The notes under the pieces: generated by a model
What the model was told of the DNA's origin: nothing
The model's input: the letters and a program-made list of their open reading frames with translations, nothing else
The model's database searches: none
Made by a program: the position numbers and the translations under genes
Shown: piece by piece, positions 5,466 through 9,792 of the stretch
How positions within the stretch are numbered: position 1 is the first letter of the stretch
Layout: the number at the start of each line of letters is the position of its first letter
Assembly: GCA_023433585.1 (NCBI GenBank)
Contig: JAEZCL010000241.1
Coordinates: 1 to 9,792 of the forward strand
DNA: 9,792 bases
Direction: 5' to 3'
Source: Pseudomonadota bacterium
Lineage (GTDB): Bacteria > Pseudomonadota > Alphaproteobacteria > Caulobacterales > Caulobacteraceae

Positions 5466-8400
5466 TGAAGGAACTTGTACTCTCATATGATGCATTTCTT
5501 AGGACAATAAAACAGAATACAGAAGTTGACCATGTTGTACTGTTGGGTGCTGGTGCGTCGATTAGTTCCGGCGTTCAGGCTGCTGACGATTGCATTTGGG
5601 AGTGGAAGAGAGACATTTTCATTACAAAGAACCAGCACCTTGCTGGTCAATATAAAGAATACAAAACCGAAGCAATCAAAGACAGCGTTCAGAAGTGGTT
5701 AGACAACGAAGGTATCTATCCAACAAAGTACGATGCCAATGAGTATTCAACATATGCGGAATTAGCATATCCCATTGAAGATATAAGAAGAAAATACTTC
5801 GAGAACATTTGTAGAAACAAAGAGCCATATATAGGCTATAAGATATTAACCCTTCTAGCAAAGAATGGATTTGTGCGCGCATTATTCACTACAAATTTTG
5901 ACGGCTTGATAGTCAAGGCAGCGCATCAATTAGGTATCACTCCAATCGAAATTACACTTGATTCGAAAGAGCGCATTTATAGACCCTACACGAAAAACGA
6001 ATTACTATCTGTTTCATTGCATGGAGACTTCAAATATGGTCCTTTGAAAAACACGGATAAGGAATTGGATGCTCAACACGATGACTTTGTGGAGGCACTG
6101 ATCCATCATCTTAATGATAAGCATTTGATCGTGTTTGGATACAGTGGAAGAGATCAAGCGCTAATGAATGCGCTTAAACTAGCCTATCAAAGCAAAGGGT
6201 CGGGAATGTTATTTTGGTGTTCACATGGACATGAGATTAGCGATAATGCCCGGGATTTAATTGAAAGTGCAAGAGCCGTTGGACGACAAGCATTTTATAT
6301 CCCAACAGAAGGTTTCGATTCGACACTCATACATATTGCTAGAACATGCTTTGCAAATGACTTGCAATTTCAAGCTGCGGTTGAGGACATCCTAAAATCT
6401 TCGCAGCATTCAAATTTTGAACGTTCTCCGTTTTCAATGGATGTCAAGCATACAAGCAATCTAATTCGAAGCAACCTCTTTCCTGTTTTATTTCCGAAAG
6501 AGATTTTCCAATTCGAAACTGAATACAACGAAACTGAGGAGCCTTGGAAGGTTATCCGAGCGTTAACCAACGATACAGATATTGTTGCAGGTCCAATAAA
6601 AAAGATGGTTTACGCTTTTGGGACTTTAGACAGCATACATAAAACTTTTGCTGGCAGAATTAAAGGTGAAGTTCGACGAACACCCATATCTAAAGACGAT
6701 TTACGAGGTGGGACAACGATTAAAAAACTCTGTCGTAACGCCATTTTCAAAGCCCTAACAAAAGAGCTCAACCTTAACGGGGCTGCATTCGAGAAGTTAT
6801 GGCGAGATGAGGATAAAAAACTGATAAACACAGGTGGTATTGCCTATGAAGTTTTTGATGCGGTGAGAATCAGTTTCTTTCAGGATAGCAGGTATAACTA
6901 CATCGCATTGCAGCCCACATTTTATATCGAGAATCGAAAAAAGTTATCTAAGGATATACTTCGGGAGATATCGCGGCTATTTTATAAGCAATTGCTTGCG
7001 CCAGTAGGTAAGCCGCAACTCAACGCCAACTATGATGCATTTATAGAGAAGTGGCGAATAATTTTGTTTGGCAAAGGTAAGCTGTCCTTCGATTATCCTG
7101 TTCGATCAGGCTCTGGTTTCAAATTCTCAATAAGTCCGAATACAATGTATTCCAGTATTATGAGAGCTCAAACCAATAGAGCACTCTTACTACCACAACA
7201 ATTTGACAAAAATCAAATTCTGCATAATGGCATTCAGTACTTAGAGCCGGAATTGCAATTCATAGATAAGCATTCAGGTGGTATGGTTAAGGACTTCCAT
7301 CCTATGCGGGGACTGATTAGAAATCGCCCCTATGATTATCCTTTGAATGGAAATGTGTTTGATCCAGAAATCAACTTAGGTATTATTTGCCCACCCGAAT
7401 TTGGACATCAAGTGTTTGGTTTTTTGAATAGGTTGAATCAGCCCATTGGTGCAGGCAACTCAAATCCAGATTATTTGATGGATTACCCCGGATTTTTATC
7501 AGCTTACAACGTCCCTTTAAACATACCTGCTTTTCAGAGTGGATTCTGGCAAAGGTGTATCCTTCCAGTAAACACAGTGGATGAAAAGCAAGCAGCATTA
7601 TCAATCTTAGAGACAATTAAAGTTGCCATAGATAAGCTTGTAGAGACTAAGAAAAAAATTGTCATTGTAATATTTATTCCCACTTCTTGGAATCATTTTA
7701 CCCAAATCAATACCGAACAAGAAAAGTTCGATTTACATGATCACATAAAAGCCTACGCGGCACAAAACGGAATTGCAACTCAATTCTTGCGTGAAGACAC
7801 ATTAACAGACCTATTGGTTTGTCAGGTTAATTGGTGGCTATCACTATCATTCTATGTCAAATCACTTCGGACACCTTGGATATTGACTGGTTTAGAGAGA
7901 AACGCTGCATTTGTTGGGTTGGGCTACAGCGTTGATCACAGAAATAAGAAAGAAAAGGTTGTACTTGGGTGTAGCCACATTTATAACGCTAATGGGCAGG
8001 GTTTGAAATACAAATTGTCAAAAGTGGAAGATTGCACCTATGATAGAAAGAACAATCCGTTTTTATCTTATCAAGAAGGGTACAAGTTTGGTGTTATAAT
8101 TAGAGAAATGTTTTTAACCGCAACAGGAGACTTGCCAAAGAGAGTAGTTGTACATAAAAGGACGCCTTTTAAAAGAGACGAAGTGCGAGGGATTGTAGAT
8201 AGTTTGAGAAAATCCGGAATCGACGAAGCAGACCTAATCGAAATTAATTTTGAAGACAATGCACGTTTCGTTGCAATGTCAGTTAAGGGTGCTAACATCG
8301 AGGCTCATGGATTTCCGGTTTCAAGAGGAACATGTTTCCTTCTTGACAGTTCGTCTGCATTGCTTTGGACTCACGGAATAGTTCCTTCGATTAAAGAAGA

Positions 8401-8647
8401 TTATCGTTCTTATTTCCTCGGAGGTAAGAATGTTCCAGTACCATTGAAAATCATTAAGCATTATGGAAACAGTAATATCAGCACTATTGCTACTGAGATT
8501 CTTGGACTGACGAAAATGAACTGGAATAGTTTCGATTTATACACGAAGCTTCCGGCCACTATTGAGACATCTAACGAGATCGCAAGAATAGGTTGGCTTC
8601 TAAACCGATTTGAAGGTAAAACTTACGACTATAGAAATTTTATGTAA
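5465..8647 (+). CDS. SIR2-APAZ-short Argonaute fusion (SPARSA, S1B-like), predicted guide-directed NADase, 1060 aa
   Basis: One unbroken frame carries an entire fused SPARSA-like protein. Residues about 1-295 are a SIR2 domain: NAD-binding GAGAS (28-32) with G36, TTNFD (142-146) with N144, candidate catalytic H186 in SLHGD, and GYSGRD (225-230). Residues about 320-630 fit the APAZ region that stands in for the N and PAZ domains. The MID domain (about 635-805) has H758, K762, Q773 and K799, spaced 4, 11 and 26 apart, close to the 5'-phosphate pocket Y-K-Q-K of the Archaeoglobus Piwi protein, with His for Tyr. PIWI (about 810-1060) has FVGLGYS (816-822) where active Argonautes have an Asp, and VVVHKRTPF (894-902) where the second Asp is expected, so it should not slice. 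The C-terminal signature LTKMNWNSFDLYTKLPATIE is typical PIWI. Known SPARSA systems bind a guide, sense invader DNA and deplete NAD+. The gene overlaps hsdS by 1 base and ends 3 bases before hsdR, so it is cotranslated with the restriction operon. Domain limits are approximate. Confidence 0.92.
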   Translation: MKELVLSYDAFLRTIKQNTEVDHVVLLGAGASISSGVQAADDCIWEWKRDIFITKNQHLAGQYKEYKTEAIKDSVQKWLDNEGIYPTKYDANEYSTYAELAYPIEDIRRKYFENICRNKEPYIGYKILTLLAKNGFVRALFTTNFDGLIVKAAHQLGITPIEITLDSKERIYRPYTKNELLSVSLHGDFKYGPLKNTDKELDAQHDDFVEALIHHLNDKHLIVFGYSGRDQALMNALKLAYQSKGSGMLFWCSHGHEISDNARDLIESARAVGRQAFYIPTEGFDSTLIHIARTCFANDLQFQAAVEDILKSSQHSNFERSPFSMDVKHTSNLIRSNLFPVLFPKEIFQFETEYNETEEPWKVIRALTNDTDIVAGPIKKMVYAFGTLDSIHKTFAGRIKGEVRRTPISKDDLRGGTTIKKLCRNAIFKALTKELNLNGAAFEKLWRDEDKKLINTGGIAYEVFDAVRISFFQDSRYNYIALQPTFYIENRKKLSKDILREISRLFYKQLLAPVGKPQLNANYDAFIEKWRIILFGKGKLSFDYPVRSGSGFKFSISPNTMYSSIMRAQTNRALLLPQQFDKNQILHNGIQYLEPELQFIDKHSGGMVKDFHPMRGLIRNRPYDYPLNGNVFDPEINLGIICPPEFGHQVFGFLNRLNQPIGAGNSNPDYLMDYPGFLSAYNVPLNIPAFQSGFWQRCILPVNTVDEKQAALSILETIKVAIDKLVETKKKIVIVIFIPTSWNHFTQINTEQEKFDLHDHIKAYAAQNGIATQFLREDTLTDLLVCQVNWWLSLSFYVKSLRTPWILTGLERNAAFVGLGYSVDHRNKKEKVVLGCSHIYNANGQGLKYKLSKVEDCTYDRKNNPFLSYQEGYKFGVIIREMFLTATGDLPKRVVVHKRTPFKRDEVRGIVDSLRKSGIDEADLIEINFEDNARFVAMSVKGANIEAHGFPVSRGTCFLLDSSSALLWTHGIVPSIKEDYRSYFLGGKNVPVPLKIIKHYGNSNISTIATEILGLTKMNWNSFDLYTKLPATIETSNEIARIGWLLNRFEGKTYDYRNFM

Positions 8648-8650
8648 CCC

Positions 8651-9792
8651 ATGCCCAACATCATCACTGAAGACGAAATCGAGCAACTCACCCTTGAAAT
8701 CCTCCGGGATGATTTGGGCTTTGAAATCCTCTTTGGCCCTGATCTTGCCGAAGGCGATAACGCTGAACGCACATATATAGAAGTCGTATTAACAAATCGT
8801 CTTAGAGGAGCTATTGATAACATCAATCCTACTATCCCTGCAGAAGCGAGGGAAGAAGCCTGTAAAAAAGTGCTGCGCACCCTCTCTCTAGATCTACTGA
8901 CCAACAACGAAGCCTTTCATGTAATGCTCACCGATGGCATTGATGTGAAGTTTCGTACCGAAGATGGAACGCGTAGTGATAAGGTCTGGCTCATTGATTA
9001 TACACAGAACTCTACTAAAAATCAATTCCTGGCGGTGAATCAGTTCACGGTTATTGAGAATGGAAACAACAAAAGAGCTGATATAGTGATTTTCATTAAC
9101 GGTCTTCCATTAGTTGTATTAGAACTTAAAAATGCCACCGATGAAAGCGCCGATATTTATGCTGCCTACCAGCAACTACAAACCTACAAGCAAACGGTTC
9201 CTTCGCTTTTCCAGTACAATGCGTTCATGATTGCTTCCGATGGCTGGTTTGCCAAAGCCGGTACGCTTAGTTCCGATTATAGCCGCTTTATGGAATGGAA
9301 AACTGCGGATGGCGAAAATATTGTAGATACCGAACACGAAGCGGAACTGGAGCCGATGCTGAAAGGAATGTTAAACAAAAATTCCATACTCGATATAATA
9401 CGTGGTTTTATTGTATTTGAAAAAGGCAGGGATAGAACCATCAAGAAGATTGCAGCTTATCATCAATATTATGCGGTTAATAAAGCCATTGCCACCACTG
9501 TAAAGGCATCCGGTCTGGGAGGGGATAAACGGGCAGGGGTTATCTGGCATACCCAGGGAAGTGGTAAAAGTCTAAGCATGGTATTTTATACAGGAAAGAT
9601 GGTGGTGGAGCCTAGAATGAATAATCCTACCATTGTCGTGCTTACCGATCGGAATGACCTGGATAACCAACTCTTTGATACTTTTTGCAATTGTAGTCAA
9701 CTGCTTCGCCAGGAACCCAAACAGGCAACTGACCGTAAAACATTGCGATCACTGCTTTCAGTAGCTTCAGGTGGGATAGTGTTTACGACTAT
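8651..9792 (+). CDS. hsdR: Type I restriction-modification system endonuclease/translocase subunit HsdR (partial, 3' end outside window)
   Basis: HsdR joins the HsdM2-HsdS complex, pulls in DNA using ATP, and cuts unmethylated DNA at a distance. The 380 codons present stay open to the window edge. Residues about 1-195 are the HsdR N-terminal nuclease domain: D144 in KRADIVIF, E158-L-K160 in LVVLELKN, and the family's QxxxY motif as Q175-Y179 in YQQLQTYK. The start of the SF2 helicase motor follows: Walker A motif WHTQGSGKS (299-307) and motif Ia region VVLTDRNDLDNQL (329-341). Full HsdR proteins are about 1000 residues, so roughly two thirds is missing. The ATG at 8651 is 3 bases after the Argonaute stop with no Shine-Dalgarno, so translation probably depends on the gene before it. 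The GC content rises sharply from the Argonaute 3' end (21 of 60 bases at 8581-8640) to this gene (31 of 60 at 8701-8760). Confidence 0.96.
   Translation, partial: MPNIITEDEIEQLTLEILRDDLGFEILFGPDLAEGDNAERTYIEVVLTNRLRGAIDNINPTIPAEAREEACKKVLRTLSLDLLTNNEAFHVMLTDGIDVKFRTEDGTRSDKVWLIDYTQNSTKNQFLAVNQFTVIENGNNKRADIVIFINGLPLVVLELKNATDESADIYAAYQQLQTYKQTVPSLFQYNAFMIASDGWFAKAGTLSSDYSRFMEWKTADGENIVDTEHEAELEPMLKGMLNKNSILDIIRGFIVFEKGRDRTIKKIAAYHQYYAVNKAIATTVKASGLGGDKRAGVIWHTQGSGKSLSMVFYTGKMVVEPRMNNPTIVVLTDRNDLDNQLFDTFCNCSQLLRQEPKQATDRKTLRSLLSVASGGIVFTT

Noticed and set aside
5465..6350. Reading the 1060-aa protein as a plain SIR2 defence gene such as ThsA or a DSR protein
   Set aside because: The C-terminal 430 residues carry MID pocket residues and a clear PIWI signature, which those systems lack.
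5465..8647. The possibility that the fusion is two genes joined by sequencing error
   Set aside because: The frame is continuous with no compensating shifts visible, and single-chain SIR2-APAZ-Argonautes are a known clade of about this length.
8629..8907. A 92-aa minus-strand frame across the Argonaute/hsdR junction
   Set aside because: It is antisense to the well-supported hsdR start and is rich in Ser/Arg as shadow frames often are; no family pattern is visible.

Overview
The window reads as a chromosomal defence locus from a Bacteroidota bacterium, possibly a Chitinophaga/Niastella-like member. The pointers are moderate AT content, a -7 box of the Bacteroidota type (TATATTTG, matching TAnnTTTG) before the regulator gene, little or no Shine-Dalgarno sequence before most genes, and a short Cys-rich lipoprotein. 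Placement is by gestalt only; no RNA marker gene is present.

Layout. Positions 1-871, minus strand: a Cys-rich putative lipoprotein (871-242), then a 58-aa two-helix membrane protein (227-51), then probably the first 12 codons of another gene leaving the window (36-1). The spacers are 14 bases each, so these look like one small operon unrelated to restriction. Positions 872-1054: a divergent intergenic region rich in dyads, ending in a promoter whose predicted start lies at the ATG of the next gene. Positions 1055-1468, plus: an XRE-type helix-turn-helix regulator with a coiled-coil tail. Positions 1469-1658: intergenic, with a weak terminator-like hairpin and a small dyad. From 1659 to the right edge, plus: a tightly packed operon hsdM - yhcG/DUF1016 nuclease - hsdS - SIR2-APAZ-Argonaute fusion - hsdR (cut off by the window end). 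Junctions are an 11-base overlap, a 4-base overlap (TTGA), a 1-base overlap (TAATG) and a 3-base gap. No gene-free stretch exceeds 190 bases.

How the genes work together. HsdM, HsdS and HsdR form a complete Type I restriction-modification system: HsdS picks the site, HsdM methylates adenine, HsdR translocates and cuts unmodified DNA. Two extra genes lie inside the operon. The first is a YhcG-like PD-(D/E)xK nuclease of the DUF1016 family. The second, and the main point of interest, is a 1060-residue single-chain protein with an N-terminal SIR2 NADase domain, an APAZ-like middle, and C-terminal MID and catalytically dead PIWI domains. This is the architecture of the fused (S1B) short prokaryotic Argonaute systems called SPARSA, which deplete NAD+ when a guide finds invader nucleic acid. 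Its gene sits between hsdS and hsdR, the same slot used by the anticodon nuclease PrrC in the EcoprrI Type I locus. That suggests layered defence: restriction first, abortive NAD+ depletion second, possibly with the Argonaute watching for failure of restriction or using its fragments as guides. The functional link is inference; the gene order and domain motifs are directly visible.
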